From Streptomyces tagetis (GTDB lineage: Bacteria > Actinomycetota > Actinomycetes > Streptomycetales > Streptomycetaceae), in NCBI RefSeq assembly GCF_018069565.1, contig NZ_JAGPNL010000002.1, forward strand, positions 496,001-560,000: a DNA stretch of 64,000 nt. The letters are read 5' to 3'. Position numbers and translations under genes: made by a program. Numbering within the stretch: position 1 is the stretch's first letter; each line of letters opens with the position of its first letter. Shown here in pieces: positions 35,676-44,010 of this stretch. The notes beneath the pieces were generated by a model, which worked only from the letters and a program-made list of their open reading frames with translations, ran no database searches and was not told where the DNA came from.

Positions 35676-35714
35676 CCCGAAGCCCGCCCGGAGACCATGC
35701 GCGCCCGTCCGGAT

Positions 35715-35741
35715 CGGCCCCCGGGTCGCGGGGCGGGGCCG
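35715..35741. terminator. Hairpin in convergent gap before the metallo-hydrolase gene end
   Basis: CGGCCCC and GGGGCCG form a 7-bp stem with a 13-nt loop, 3 nt before the minus-strand gene's stop codon. Moderate only. Confidence 0.4.
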
Positions 35742-35743
35742 CG

Positions 35744-36490
35744 CTACCGCGACCGTTCCCGCGCCCGGCGCACGGCGTCCTTCACCGGGCCGTGGTGCGC
35801 GGGCCCGTGCCCGGGGAGGAGCACGTCGGCGTCGAGTTCCGCGAGGCGGTCCAGGGAGGCCAGCGCGCGGGCCCGCTCGTGGTGGAACATGTCGGGCAGC
35901 ATCTGGGGCCCGTGCAGGCGGGAGGTCCCGTGGCCGCTGATCAGCGCGTCACCGGAGATCACCACACCGGCCCCGGGCAGGTGGTAGGCGCAGTGGCCGT
36001 CGGTGTGCCCGGGGGTGGGCACCGGGACGGGCCGGCCGGGCAGGTCGAGCGCCCCCTTCGCCGGGAAGGGCGCCGGGTCCGCCACCGGGACCCGGCGCGT
36101 CCCGCCGGAGCGGAGCACGCGCGCCGTCCAGGGCAGCACACCGGGCCGCCAGGCGTTGCGGAGCACCGTGGTGCCGGTGATCTGCTGGAGGAAGTCGCCC
36201 CGGGCATGGGGGACTTCGGCCTCGTGCATCAGGACGGGCGTGCCGTGGGCGGCCCGCAGGTGCGCGGCGGAGCCCAGGTGGTCGGCGTGGGCGTGGGTGA
36301 TCAGCACCGCCGCCACCGCCTCGGGTGAACTGCCCACGGCGGCCAGGGAGTCCAGCAGCGCCTGCCGGTCCCCGGGGTAACCCGTGTCGACGAGGGTCAC
36401 CGCGTCGCCGTCGGTGAGGATGACCCAGTTGGCGTCCCTGCGGTGCACCAGGTAGGTGCCGTCCGCGACTTGCCGTACGTCCGCGCGCAT
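35744..36490 (-). CDS. MBL-fold metallo-hydrolase
   Basis: Zinc hydrolase of 248 residues in the metallo-beta-lactamase superfamily. The metal motifs are THAHADHLGSA (H-x-H-x-D-H), PTPGHTDGHCAYHL, ISGDALISGHG (bridging Asp) and a final LLPGHGPAHHG. VTLVDTGYPGDRQALLDSL is the usual first strand. The overall type matches glyoxalase II-like or lactonase-like hydrolases, so the substrate is open. GGGAG lies 4-5 nt before the ATG. It probably starts its own transcript, and the AlkB gene upstream ends 78 nt away. Confidence 0.88.
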   Translation of the reverse strand: MRADVRQVADGTYLVHRRDANWVILTDGDAVTLVDTGYPGDRQALLDSLAAVGSSPEAVAAVLITHAHADHLGSAAHLRAAHGTPVLMHEAEVPHARGDFLQQITGTTVLRNAWRPGVLPWTARVLRSGGTRRVPVADPAPFPAKGALDLPGRPVPVPTPGHTDGHCAYHLPGAGVVISGDALISGHGTSRLHGPQMLPDMFHHERARALASLDRLAELDADVLLPGHGPAHHGPVKDAVRRARERSR

Positions 36491-36567
36491 CGTTCTCCCT
36501 GTACTCCAGGCGGCGTTGAGGAGAGCCAGTCAACCAGGGCGGGGTGTGGCGCCGTGCGCCTTCGGCG

Positions 36568-37200
36568 TCACCGGACGCCGTACGGGCGGAACTGGACGCT
36601 GATGCGGGGGCCCGCGGCCCGGGTGCTCTTGGGGACGCAGTGCTCCCAGGTGCGCTGGCAGGAACCGCCCATCACGATCAGGTCGCCGTGGCCGAGCGGG
36701 CGGCGCACCGTCGCCCCGCCACCGCGCACCGGACGCAGCAGCAGGTCCCGCGCGGCGCCGACGGAGAGGATGGCGACCATCGTGTCCTGCCGGGCGCCGC
36801 GCCCGATCCGGTCGCCGTGCCAGGCGACGCTGTCCCGGCCGTCCCGGTAGTGGCACAGGCCGGCGGTGCGGAAGGGTTCGCCCAGTTCGCCGGCGTAGTG
36901 GGCGGACAGCGCGTCGCGGGCCTCGTCCAGTACGGGGTGGGGGAGCGGGTCGTCCGTTCCGTAGAAGGCGAGCAGCCGGGGCACGTCGACGACGTGGTCG
37001 TACATGGCCCGCCGTTCCGCGCGCCAGGGCACGTCGGCGGCGAGCCGTTCGAAGAGGGCGTCGGCCCCGCTCAGCCAGCCGGGCAGGACGTCGATCCAGG
37101 CCCCGGAGGCGAGCGGGGTGCGGGTGATCCCGTCGAGCGGGCCGAGCCGGATCTCGTCCGTCTGGTCGAAGAGCGATCCCTGGAGGTGGTGCGTGGCCAT
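36568..37200 (-). CDS. AlkB-family 2-oxoglutarate/Fe(II) dioxygenase
   Basis: DNA or RNA repair dioxygenase of 210 residues that removes alkyl groups from bases by oxidation. The iron ligands are in WHGDRIG (H-x-D) and WEHCVPKSTRA (distal His), and RISVQFRPYG holds the 2-oxoglutarate Arg residues. DLIVMGGSCQRTWEHCVPK is characteristic of the family. YRDGRDSVAWHGD matches the nucleotide-recognition lid. The start ATG at 37200 gives MATHHLQGSLFDQTDEI, a usual actinobacterial N-terminus. It is divergent from the TetR gene. Confidence 0.9.
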   Translation of the reverse strand: MATHHLQGSLFDQTDEIRLGPLDGITRTPLASGAWIDVLPGWLSGADALFERLAADVPWRAERRAMYDHVVDVPRLLAFYGTDDPLPHPVLDEARDALSAHYAGELGEPFRTAGLCHYRDGRDSVAWHGDRIGRGARQDTMVAILSVGAARDLLLRPVRGGGATVRRPLGHGDLIVMGGSCQRTWEHCVPKSTRAAGPRISVQFRPYGVR

Positions 37201-37254
37201 GGGGCCAGCGTACTCCTGGATCGAATATCTGTTCTATATGCCTGCCCGATATGA

Positions 37255-37300
37255 CCGCCGGGGGTGCCCGCAGATGGCCGCCGGGGGTGCCCGCACGGGT
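37255..37300. repeat. 23-bp tandem direct repeat before the TetR gene
   Basis: CCGCCGGGGGTGCCCGCA occurs at 37255-37272 and again at 37278-37295, giving a 23-bp repeat step. The two copies immediately precede the tandem inverted repeats at 37307-37340. Confidence 0.7.
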
Positions 37301-37306
37301 GTTCCC

Positions 37307-37340
37307 GATACACCGCCGTATCGGATACATTCGCGTATCC
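37307..37340. promoter_or_regulatory. Two adjacent TetR-type operators
   Basis: GATAC-N6-GTATC (37307-37322) abuts GGATAC-N6-GTATCC (37323-37340). Both are perfect inverted repeats with the same arms and spacing, 48 nt before the TetR start. Side-by-side sites suggest cooperative binding of two dimers and autoregulation. Confidence 0.7.
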
Positions 37341-37387
37341 GGTGGCGCGCGGGCGTGACCGGGAGGGAAGAAGGCGAGGGGTGCCGC

Positions 37388-38041
37388 GTGGACGGAGTCG
37401 AGTGCGTGGACGCCGCGGCGCCCGCCCGCCGGGTCACCAGGCGCCGCGCCCGCACCCGGGCCGACCTGCTGGCCGCCGCCTTCCGGGTCTTCGCCGCCAA
37501 GGGCTTCGGACGCGTCTCCATCGAGGAGATCTGCGAGGCGGCCGGCTACAGCCGCGGCGCCTTCTACTCCAACTTCGACAGCCTCGACCACCTCTTCTTC
37601 GCCCTCTACCGGGAGCGCGCCGAGCTGATCGCCGAGCAGGTGGCCGGCGCCCTCGCCCTCGACGGACCCGACCTGGACGTGCCCGCCGCCGCGGACCGCG
37701 TCACCGAGGTCCTGCTCCTGGACCGGGACTGGCTCCTGGTCAAGACCGACTTCCTGGTGCACGCCGCCCGGAACCCGGACGTCGCCCGCACCCTCCTGGA
37801 ACACCGCGCGCGGCTGCGGCGCGCGATCGCCGACCGGCTCGACCGGGCCCGCGACCACCTCCCGCTCCCCGCCGTCCTCGGCGACGCCGAGGGCGCCGCG
37901 CACGCCGTGGTCGCCGCCTACGACGGGGTCACCACCCAGCTCCTCCTGGACCGGAACACCGGGCACGCCCGTGCCTGGCTGCGCCGGCTCCTCACCGCGC
38001 TGCTCACCGGCGCGGGGGGCCCGGTCACCGGACCCCGCTGA
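37388..38041 (+). CDS. TetR-family transcriptional regulator
   Basis: DNA-binding repressor of 217 residues. The HTH (about 20-65) reads RADLLAAAFRVFAAKGFGRV, then SIEEICEAAGYSRGAFYSNF, a strong TetR signature. The C-terminal ligand domain is helical. The GTG at 37388 has GAGGGG 7 nt upstream; the frame is open further 5', but the operators lie there. The gene is followed 71 nt later by a flavoprotein in the same direction, so the pair is probably coregulated through the tandem operators. The ligand is unknown. Confidence 0.88.
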   Translation: MDGVECVDAAAPARRVTRRRARTRADLLAAAFRVFAAKGFGRVSIEEICEAAGYSRGAFYSNFDSLDHLFFALYRERAELIAEQVAGALALDGPDLDVPAAADRVTEVLLLDRDWLLVKTDFLVHAARNPDVARTLLEHRARLRRAIADRLDRARDHLPLPAVLGDAEGAAHAVVAAYDGVTTQLLLDRNTGHARAWLRRLLTALLTGAGGPVTGPR

Positions 38042-38112
38042 ACGGACCCACCGACGTACCGATACACCGACACCACACACCGATTGCCGATGCCAAGGAA
38101 GGGACGGGCGCC

Positions 38113-39786
38113 ATGGATGCCGACGTCATCGTGGTCGGAGCGGGACTCGCGGGCCTGGTCGCGGCCCACGAGCTGACCAGCCGCGGCCGGAAGGTCGCCC
38201 TGGTCGACCAGGAGAACGCGGCCAACCTCGGCGGCCAGGCGTTCTGGTCCTTCGGCGGGCTCTTCCTCGTCGACTCGCCCGAGCAGCGCCGCCTCGGGGT
38301 CCGGGACTCCTTCGCGCTGGCCTGGAGCGACTGGCAGGGCAGCGCCGCCTTCGACCGCACCGAGGACGAGGACTCCTGGGCGGTGCGCTGGGCACGGGCG
38401 TACGTCGAGTTCGCGGCGGGGGAGAAGCGGTCCTGGCTGACCGGGCACGGGATCACCTTCCTGCCCACCGTCGGCTGGGCCGAGCGCGGCGACCTCGGCG
38501 CGGGCGGGCACGGCAACTCCGTGCCCCGCTTCCACATCGCCTGGGGCACCGGGACCGGCGTCGTCGAACCCTTCGTACGCCATGCCCGGGAGGCCGCCCG
38601 CGAGGGGCTGCTCACCTTCCACCACCGGCACCGCGTCGACGGACTCGTCGTCGAGGGCGGCGCCGTGCGCGGGGTGCGCGGCACGCTCCTGGCCGAGGAC
38701 GCCTCACCCCGCGGGGTCGCCTCCGGCCGGGAGGCGGTGGGCGAGTTCGAGCTGGGCGCCCAGGCCGTCGTCGTCGCCTCCGGCGGCATCGGCGCCGACC
38801 ACGACACCGTGCGCCGCCACTGGCCCGCGCGGCTCGGCACCCCGCCCGCCGAGATGGTCACCGGCGTCCCCGCCTACGTCGACGGCCGGATGCTCGGCAT
38901 CAGCGAGGCGGCGGGCGCGCGCCTGGTCAACCGCGACCGCATGTGGCACTACACCGAGGGCGTACGCAACTGGGACCCGATCTGGCCCGGCCACGGCATC
39001 CGCATCCTGTCCGGGCCGTCGCCGCTCTGGTTCGACGCGCTCGGCCGCCGCCTGCCCCAGCCGTACCTGCCCGGGTACGACACCCTCGGCACCCTGCGCC
39101 ACCTGCGCACCGCCGAGGACCTGGCCGGCCACGACCACTCCTGGTTCATCCTCACCCGGAAGATCGTCGAGAAGGAGTTCGCGCTCTCCGGCTCCGAACA
39201 GAACCCGGACATCACCGCCAAGGACCGCGCCGGGGTGCTGCGCAGCCGCCTGCTCGGCAAGGGCGCACCGGCCCCGGTGGAGGCGTTCCTGCGCCGCGGG
39301 GCCGACTTCGTGACCGCGCCCGGCCTGGAGTCGCTCGTCGAGCGGATGAACGGGCTGACCGAACGGCCGCTCCTCGACCCCGCCCTCATCCGCCGCCAGA
39401 TCGAGGCCCGCGACCTCCAGATGGCCAACCCGTACGCCAAGGACGCCCAGGTCCAGGGCATCCGCAACGCCCGCCGCTACGTCGGCGACCGCCTGGGCCG
39501 GGTGGCGACCCCGCACCGCGTCCTCGACCCGGAGGCGGGCCCGCTCATCGGCGTCAAGCTGCACGTCCTCACCCGCAAGACCCTCGGCGGCATCCAGACC
39601 GACCTGGACTCCCGCGCCCTGGGCGCCGACGGCACCCCCGTCGACGGTCTGTACGCGGCGGGGGAGGCGGCCGGGTTCGGCGGCGGCGGGGTGCACGGGT
39701 ACAACGCGCTGGAGGGCACGTTCCTGGGCGGCTGCCTCTTCTCGGGCCGGGCCGCGGGCCGGGCGGCGGCCCGTCAGACGGCCTGA
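38113..39786 (+). CDS. FAD-binding dehydrogenase, KstD/fumarate-reductase-like
   Basis: Flavoprotein of 557 residues in the succinate dehydrogenase/fumarate reductase flavoprotein superfamily. The FAD motif is VIVVGAGLAGLVAAHELTSRG (read in parts), followed by NLGGQAFWSFGGLFLVDSPEQR; VVASGGIGADHDTVRRH and the C-terminal GLYAAGEAAGFGGGGVHG, with GTFLGGCLFSGRAAGRAA, complete the FAD site. The closest actinobacterial relatives are annotated FAD-binding or 3-ketosteroid dehydrogenases; the substrate is unknown here. It lies 71 nt after the TetR gene and converges with the DUF488 gene. Confidence 0.88.
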   Translation: MDADVIVVGAGLAGLVAAHELTSRGRKVALVDQENAANLGGQAFWSFGGLFLVDSPEQRRLGVRDSFALAWSDWQGSAAFDRTEDEDSWAVRWARAYVEFAAGEKRSWLTGHGITFLPTVGWAERGDLGAGGHGNSVPRFHIAWGTGTGVVEPFVRHAREAAREGLLTFHHRHRVDGLVVEGGAVRGVRGTLLAEDASPRGVASGREAVGEFELGAQAVVVASGGIGADHDTVRRHWPARLGTPPAEMVTGVPAYVDGRMLGISEAAGARLVNRDRMWHYTEGVRNWDPIWPGHGIRILSGPSPLWFDALGRRLPQPYLPGYDTLGTLRHLRTAEDLAGHDHSWFILTRKIVEKEFALSGSEQNPDITAKDRAGVLRSRLLGKGAPAPVEAFLRRGADFVTAPGLESLVERMNGLTERPLLDPALIRRQIEARDLQMANPYAKDAQVQGIRNARRYVGDRLGRVATPHRVLDPEAGPLIGVKLHVLTRKTLGGIQTDLDSRALGADGTPVDGLYAAGEAAGFGGGGVHGYNALEGTFLGGCLFSGRAAGRAAARQTA

Positions 39787-39799
39787 CCGGTACGGGGCC

Positions 39800-40153
39800 T
39801 CAGCCTCCGTCGAGGACGCCGCGCAGCACCGACGCCTGGCTGCGGTCGGGCGACTTGGACGCCGTCAGCAGCGTCACGTCGCCCGAGCGCACCAGCTCCC
39901 GCAGATGGTCCACGAGCCGCGCCGCCTCGGGCTCGGCCAGCTCGGCCTCGTAGCGGCGGGCGAACTCCTCGTAGGAGCCGTCACCGGCGTGGAACCAGCG
40001 GCGCAGCTCGGACGAGGGGGTGAGCCCCTTGGGCCACTCGTCGATCCGGGCCGCGTCCTTCGCCATGCCCCGGGGCCACAGCCGGTCCACGAGCACCCGC
40101 ACCCCGTCCTCCGGCTCGGGCGAATCGTAGATCCGACGCACACGAACAGCCAC
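39800..40153 (-). CDS. DUF488 protein
   Basis: Cytoplasmic protein of 117 residues in the DUF488 family (YeaO-like). Distinctive parts are VRRIYDSPEPEDGVRVLVDR, LWPRGMAKDAARIDEWPKGL, PSSELRRWFHAGDGSYEEFA and VTLLTASKSPDRSQASVL. The family is widely spread in bacteria and sometimes carries a conserved Arg/Tyr pocket; function is unknown. The GTG start has AGGAG 6 nt upstream. Confidence 0.87.
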   Translation of the reverse strand: MAVRVRRIYDSPEPEDGVRVLVDRLWPRGMAKDAARIDEWPKGLTPSSELRRWFHAGDGSYEEFARRYEAELAEPEAARLVDHLRELVRSGDVTLLTASKSPDRSQASVLRGVLDGG

Positions 40154-40214
40154 GGCACGCTCCTTTCCACGCCACACCCCCACTGCCCGGGAGCCTACGA
40201 CGCGGCCGTCCCGT

Positions 40215-40233
40215 GGACCCCGGGACGGGGTCC
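40215..40233 (-). terminator. Hairpin terminator after the LysG-like gene
   Basis: GGACCCC and GGGGTCC pair around a 5-nt loop, 14 nt past the regulator's stop codon on the minus strand. Confidence 0.65.
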
Positions 40234-40247
40234 GTTCGAGCGGTTGT

Positions 40248-41150
40248 TCAGGGGCGGAGGGTCGCGGTGGCGGTTTCCGCCACCGCTTCGGCGAGGGCGG
40301 CGAGGGCGGGGGAGTCGAGGCGCCACTGCTGCCAGTGGAGGGTGATGTCGGTGGCCAGGGACGGCGCGAAGTCGGTGAGGCGGCCGGCGGCGAGGAGCGG
40401 GGCGGCCTGGGGTTCGGGGACCATGCCCCAGCCCAGGCCGGCCGCGATCGCCTCCACGAACCCCTCCGAGGTGGGCACGTGGTGCCGGGCCCGGCTCGCG
40501 GAGGGCAGGCCCAGGCGGCGGGCGAAGGCGTCCTGGAAGTCGTCGCGCCGGTCGAAGACCACCACCGGCGCACGCGCGATCACCTCGGCCGGCGGGCCGT
40601 CCAGGTGCCGGGCCGCGAAGCCGGGGGAGGCGCAGGGCAGGTAGCGCATCCGGCCCAGCGCGCGGACCGAGCACCCCGGCACCGGGTCCGGCGAGGACGT
40701 CACCGCCGCCATCACCGCGCCCTCCCGCAGCAGGGCCGCCGTGTGCCCCTCGTCCTCACGGCGCAGTTCGAAACAGAGCCCCGCCTCCGGCGGCACCCGC
40801 GTCAGCGCCCCGAGGAACCAGGTGGCGAGGGAGTCGGCGTTGACGGCGACGGAGACGCGCGTCGGCTCCCCGGCGCCGCTCAGCCCCAGTTCGGCCGTGG
40901 CGTCCCGCTCCAGCCGCGCCACCTGACGGGCCAGGCGCACCAGCACCTCGCCGGACTCGGTGGGCCGCACCGGCTTGGTGCGCGTCAGCAGGACCCGGCC
41001 GGTGCGCTTCTCCAGCGCCTTCACCCGCTGGCTCACCGCGGACGGCGTCACGTGCAGCGCGGTGGCCGCCGCGTCGAACGTGCCCTCGTCCACCACGGCC
41101 AGCAGGGTCCGTACCTGGTCCAGCGGGAGTCCCGCGAGCGCCGTCGTCAT
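40248..41150 (-). CDS. LysR-type regulator of amino-acid export, LysG/ArgP family
   Basis: Activator of 300 residues. The HTH reads LPLDQVRTLLAVVDEGTFDA, then AAATALHVTPSAVSQRVKAL, the LysG/ArgP signature (TPSAVSQRVKALE). The effector domain (about 92-290) has VSVAVNADSLATWFLGALTR, typical of the lysine/arginine-sensing group. It diverges from a LysE-family exporter gene with only 69 nt between, including an imperfect inverted repeat. By analogy with LysG, lysine or arginine excess should switch on the exporter. ATG at 41150 lacks a clear ribosome site; the message may be leaderless. Confidence 0.9.
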   Translation of the reverse strand: MTTALAGLPLDQVRTLLAVVDEGTFDAAATALHVTPSAVSQRVKALEKRTGRVLLTRTKPVRPTESGEVLVRLARQVARLERDATAELGLSGAGEPTRVSVAVNADSLATWFLGALTRVPPEAGLCFELRREDEGHTAALLREGAVMAAVTSSPDPVPGCSVRALGRMRYLPCASPGFAARHLDGPPAEVIARAPVVVFDRRDDFQDAFARRLGLPSASRARHHVPTSEGFVEAIAAGLGWGMVPEPQAAPLLAAGRLTDFAPSLATDITLHWQQWRLDSPALAALAEAVAETATATLRP

Positions 41151-41158
41151 CACGAAGG

Positions 41159-41182
41159 CTAAGGATACGTAAGAATCTTTAG
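41159..41182. promoter_or_regulatory. LysG-type operator between regulator and exporter
   Basis: CTAAGGAT-N8-ATCTTTAG is an inverted repeat with one mismatch per arm pair in an AT-rich stretch. It lies 9 nt from the regulator start and 38 nt from the exporter start. Confidence 0.6.
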
Positions 41183-41219
41183 CTGTACGCGTGGTGATCG
41201 CCGTCTTAGCGTCGAGATC

Positions 41220-41834
41220 ATGACCAACGCCCTGACCACCGCGGTCGCCGGCTTCGGCACCGGACTCTCGCTCATCGTCGCCATCGGTGCCCAGAACGCC
41301 TTCGTGCTGCGCCAGGGCATCCGCCGTGACGCCGTCCTCGCCGTCGTCGCCATCTGCGCCCTGTCCGACGCCGTCCTGATCGCCCTCGGCGTCGCCGGGG
41401 TCGGCGCCGTGGTCGTGGCCTGGCCGGGCGTGCTGACCGTCGTCGGCTGGACCGGCGGCGCCTTCCTCCTCGTCTACGGGGCGATGGCCGCGCGGCGCGT
41501 GCTGCGGCCGGCCGGGGCGCTGCGGGCGGAGGGGGAGGCGGCCGGGTCGCGCCGCCGGGCGGTGCTCACCTGCCTCGCGCTGACCTGGCTCAACCCGCAC
41601 GTCTACCTCGACACCGTGTTCCTGCTGGGCTCGGTCGCCGCCGACCGGGGCCCGCTGCGCTGGGCCTTCGGGGTGGGCGCCGCCTGCGCCAGCCTGTGCT
41701 GGTTCGCGGCGCTCGGCTTCGGCGCCCGCCGGCTCGGCGGCGTCCTCGCGCGGCCTGCCGCCTGGCGGGTGGTGGACGCCCTCGTCGCCGTCACCATGAT
41801 CGTGCTCGGCGTCACGCTGATCGCCGGTGCCTGA
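41220..41834 (+). CDS. LysE/ArgO-family amino-acid exporter
   Basis: Inner-membrane exporter of 204 residues with six predicted helices. The LysE/ArgO signature is FGTGLSLIVAIGAQNAFVLR, then QGIRRDAVLAVVAICALSDA (helices 1-2), and LTCLALTWLNPHVYLDTVFL is helix 4. It probably exports lysine and/or arginine, with its gene activated by the divergent LysG-like regulator. The start ATG fits the first helix. There is no strong ribosome site; GTCGAGATC precedes it. Confidence 0.92.
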   Translation: MTNALTTAVAGFGTGLSLIVAIGAQNAFVLRQGIRRDAVLAVVAICALSDAVLIALGVAGVGAVVVAWPGVLTVVGWTGGAFLLVYGAMAARRVLRPAGALRAEGEAAGSRRRAVLTCLALTWLNPHVYLDTVFLLGSVAADRGPLRWAFGVGAACASLCWFAALGFGARRLGGVLARPAAWRVVDALVAVTMIVLGVTLIAGA

Positions 41835-41968
41835 GCGGACCGGCTGGTTTCCGGCTCGGGAGCCCCGGGCGGGGCGGGACCACGATTCGGGCAGGCTCCC
41901 GGGCCCGTGGCGGGAGCTGCCATAGTGATCTCCGCAGCCGACCGTTGTATCGAGCACGTAGGAAGCGC

Positions 41969-43270
41969 GTGGACACGAGCGAGAGCAGCAACCCGCCCCG
42001 GGAACAGGACCCCGCCCCGGAACCGGCCCGCCCCCGCGGCTGGCGCCGCTGGGCCATGGACACCCGGCCGCTGCGCCGCCCGGCCTACCGCCGGCTCTGG
42101 TCGTCGACGATCGTCACGGCCGTCGGCAGCCAGCTCACCGCCGTCGCCGTGCCCAAACAGGTCTACGACATCACCGGCTCCTCCGCCTGGGTCGGCGCCG
42201 CGAGCATGGCCGGACTGCTGCCGCTGATCGTGTTCGCGCTGTGGGGCGGCGCGATCGCCGACACCGTGGACCGCCGCAAGCTGCTCCTCGTCACCAACAC
42301 CGGCATCGCCCTGACCTCGCTGCTCTTCTGGGTCCAGGCCGCCACCGGACTGGAGTCGGTCGGCGCCCTGATGGTGCTCCTCGCGGTGCAGCAGGCGTTC
42401 TGGGGGCTGAACGCGCCCGCCCGCAACGCCTCCATCGCCCGGCTGGTGCCGGCGGAGGAACTGCCCGCGGCCAACGCGCTGGGCTCCACCGTCATGCAGA
42501 CCGGCCAGGTCGTTGGCCCGCTGCTGGCCGGCGTGCTCATCCCGGTCGTCGGCCTGGCCGAGCTGTACCTCATCGACGCGCTCGCCCTGTGCGTCACGGT
42601 GTGGGCGGTCTACAAGCTGCCCGCCCTGCCGCCGCTGACGGCGACCGCGACCCGGCGCCGCGCCGGCCTCCGCGAGATCGCGGCCGGGTTCCGCTACATC
42701 GCCGGGCACAAGGTGCTGCTGCTCTCCTTCGTCGCCGACATCATCGCCATGGTCTTCGGCATGCCCCGCGCCCTGTTCCCGCAGCTCGCCGCCGAGACGT
42801 ACCCCTCGTACGGGGAGGGGCTGGCGCTGGGCCTGCTGTTCGCGGCGATACCCGTCGGCGCCGTGGCCGGCGGCCTCTTCTCCGGCACGTTCTCGCGGGC
42901 CCGGCGGCACGGCTGGATGGTGATCGGCGCGGTGGTCGTCTGGGGCGCGGCCATCGCCGGCTTCGGGCTGAGCGACAGTCTCTGGCTCGCCGTGGCCTTC
43001 CTCGCCGTCGCGGGCCTGGCCGACATGGTGTCCATGGTCTTCCGCGGCGCGATCCTGCTCTCCGCCGCGACCGACGAGATGCGCGGGCGCATGCAGGGCG
43101 TCTTCACGGTCGTCGTCGCCGGCGGCCCGCGCCTCGCCGACGTCCTGCACGGCAGCGCCGGTTCCCTCTACGGCCCGCGCGAGGCGGTCGCCGGCGGCGG
43201 GCTCCTCGTGGTCGTCGTGATGCTCGCCCTCGCCGCCGCCGTGCCCGCCCTGCGCCGCTACCGGGTCTGA
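41969..43270 (+). CDS. MFS exporter, EntS/MFS_3 type
   Basis: Membrane transporter of 433 residues with 12 predicted helices. The cytoplasmic N-terminal segment is Pro-rich (about 1-40). Motifs: RRPAYRRLWSSTIVTAVGSQ, then LTAVAVPKQVYDITGSSAW; GGAIADTVDRRKLLLVTNTG (motif A); NALGSTVMQTGQVVGPLLAG; DEMRGRMQGVFTVVVAGGPR. These are typical of the EntS/MFS_3 group, which exports siderophores or drugs. GTG at 41969 is preferred (AGGAAGC upstream). Its stop codon is 4 nt from the convergent cyclic-nucleotide-binding gene. Confidence 0.9.
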   Translation: MDTSESSNPPREQDPAPEPARPRGWRRWAMDTRPLRRPAYRRLWSSTIVTAVGSQLTAVAVPKQVYDITGSSAWVGAASMAGLLPLIVFALWGGAIADTVDRRKLLLVTNTGIALTSLLFWVQAATGLESVGALMVLLAVQQAFWGLNAPARNASIARLVPAEELPAANALGSTVMQTGQVVGPLLAGVLIPVVGLAELYLIDALALCVTVWAVYKLPALPPLTATATRRRAGLREIAAGFRYIAGHKVLLLSFVADIIAMVFGMPRALFPQLAAETYPSYGEGLALGLLFAAIPVGAVAGGLFSGTFSRARRHGWMVIGAVVVWGAAIAGFGLSDSLWLAVAFLAVAGLADMVSMVFRGAILLSAATDEMRGRMQGVFTVVVAGGPRLADVLHGSAGSLYGPREAVAGGGLLVVVVMLALAAAVPALRRYRV

Positions 43271-43274
43271 CCCC

Positions 43275-43730
43275 TCACAGCACGCCCCGGCCGTGCGGCG
43301 TGTAGTGCTCCATGAGCCGGCCCCGGGTGTTCTCCAGCCGGTGGGCGAGGATCTCGGCGACGGTCCGCACCAGCACCATGCCGAGCTGCGGGTCCGCCTC
43401 GCACAGCGCGAGCACCGAGGAGGCGTCGAACTCGTAGGCCCGCACCGGGCTGAACGCCTCGGCGCCGAAGTCCCAGGCGTACGGCGGGAAGAGCCAGGAC
43501 CAGCCGAGCAGGTCGCCGGAGCCCAGGCTCGCCACGGTGACCTGTCGCAGGGACGTCACCTGCTGGGTCAGGGAGACCGCCCCGGAGCGGATGACCCAGA
43601 AGCGGTCCGCCGTCCCGCCCGCCTCGAAGATCCTGGTGTCCTCGGGGAAGGACACCTCCCGGGCCAGCCCCATCAGGCGTTCGCGCTGGGGCGGCGGAAG
43701 CGCGGGCAACAGCTTGATCGCTTCGGTCAT
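43275..43730 (-). CDS. Cyclic nucleotide-binding domain protein without HTH
   Basis: Protein of 151 residues made of a single cNMP-binding (CAP-type) beta-roll and C-terminal helix, with no DNA-binding domain. Motifs: FPEDTRIFEAGGTADRFWVI, RSGAVSLTQQVTSLRQVTVA, LGSGDLLGWSWLFPPYAWDF. The phosphate-binding cassette of true cAMP binders (FGExAL..R) is here LLGWSWLFPPYAW, so the ligand, if any, is uncertain. Similar small proteins regulate in trans in actinobacteria. It has a long, possibly structured 5' region. Confidence 0.85.
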   Translation of the reverse strand: MTEAIKLLPALPPPQRERLMGLAREVSFPEDTRIFEAGGTADRFWVIRSGAVSLTQQVTSLRQVTVASLGSGDLLGWSWLFPPYAWDFGAEAFSPVRAYEFDASSVLALCEADPQLGMVLVRTVAEILAHRLENTRGRLMEHYTPHGRGVL

Positions 43731-43859
43731 GACGTGGGGCTCCTCGCCGACGACTCGGTCCCGGGGCTTTCCCTCCGCCCATTTTCCGCCGCGCGTGACC
43801 CACCGGGCACCTCGGCGGCGGGCGTCTTACGGGCCCGGTCCGGCGGGGGTGCGCGCGGG

Positions 43860-44010
43860 CAGGAGAAAGCCCTGGCTGGACGGGGGAAGCCAGCCAGGGC
43901 CGTCTGCGGTGACGCACGGAGGACGCGGGGGTCGACTCCGTCGCCACGTATGGGTGAACCGTAAACCATTGGTGAGGGTTCCGCGAAGCCGGAACCGGGG
44001 CACGTGACCT
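43860..44010 (-). ncRNA. Candidate small RNA or regulatory leader with intrinsic terminator
   Basis: On the minus strand a stem GGTTCC/GGAACC (43977-43996), a second stem ACGGAG/CTCCGT (43916-43941) and then a perfect 11-bp hairpin GCCCTGGCTGG/CCAGCCAGGGC (43869-43900) occur in order. The last is followed by TTTCTCCT, the best intrinsic terminator-like signal in the window. The cyclic-nucleotide-binding gene starts 130 nt further on, so this may be an independent sRNA or an attenuating leader. No known RNA family is recognised. Confidence 0.4.

Noticed and set aside
41857-41901. Inverted repeat CGGGAGCC/GGCTCCCG after the LysE gene
   Set aside because: An 8-bp stem with a 29-nt loop in very G/C-rich DNA is weak and not convincing as a terminator.
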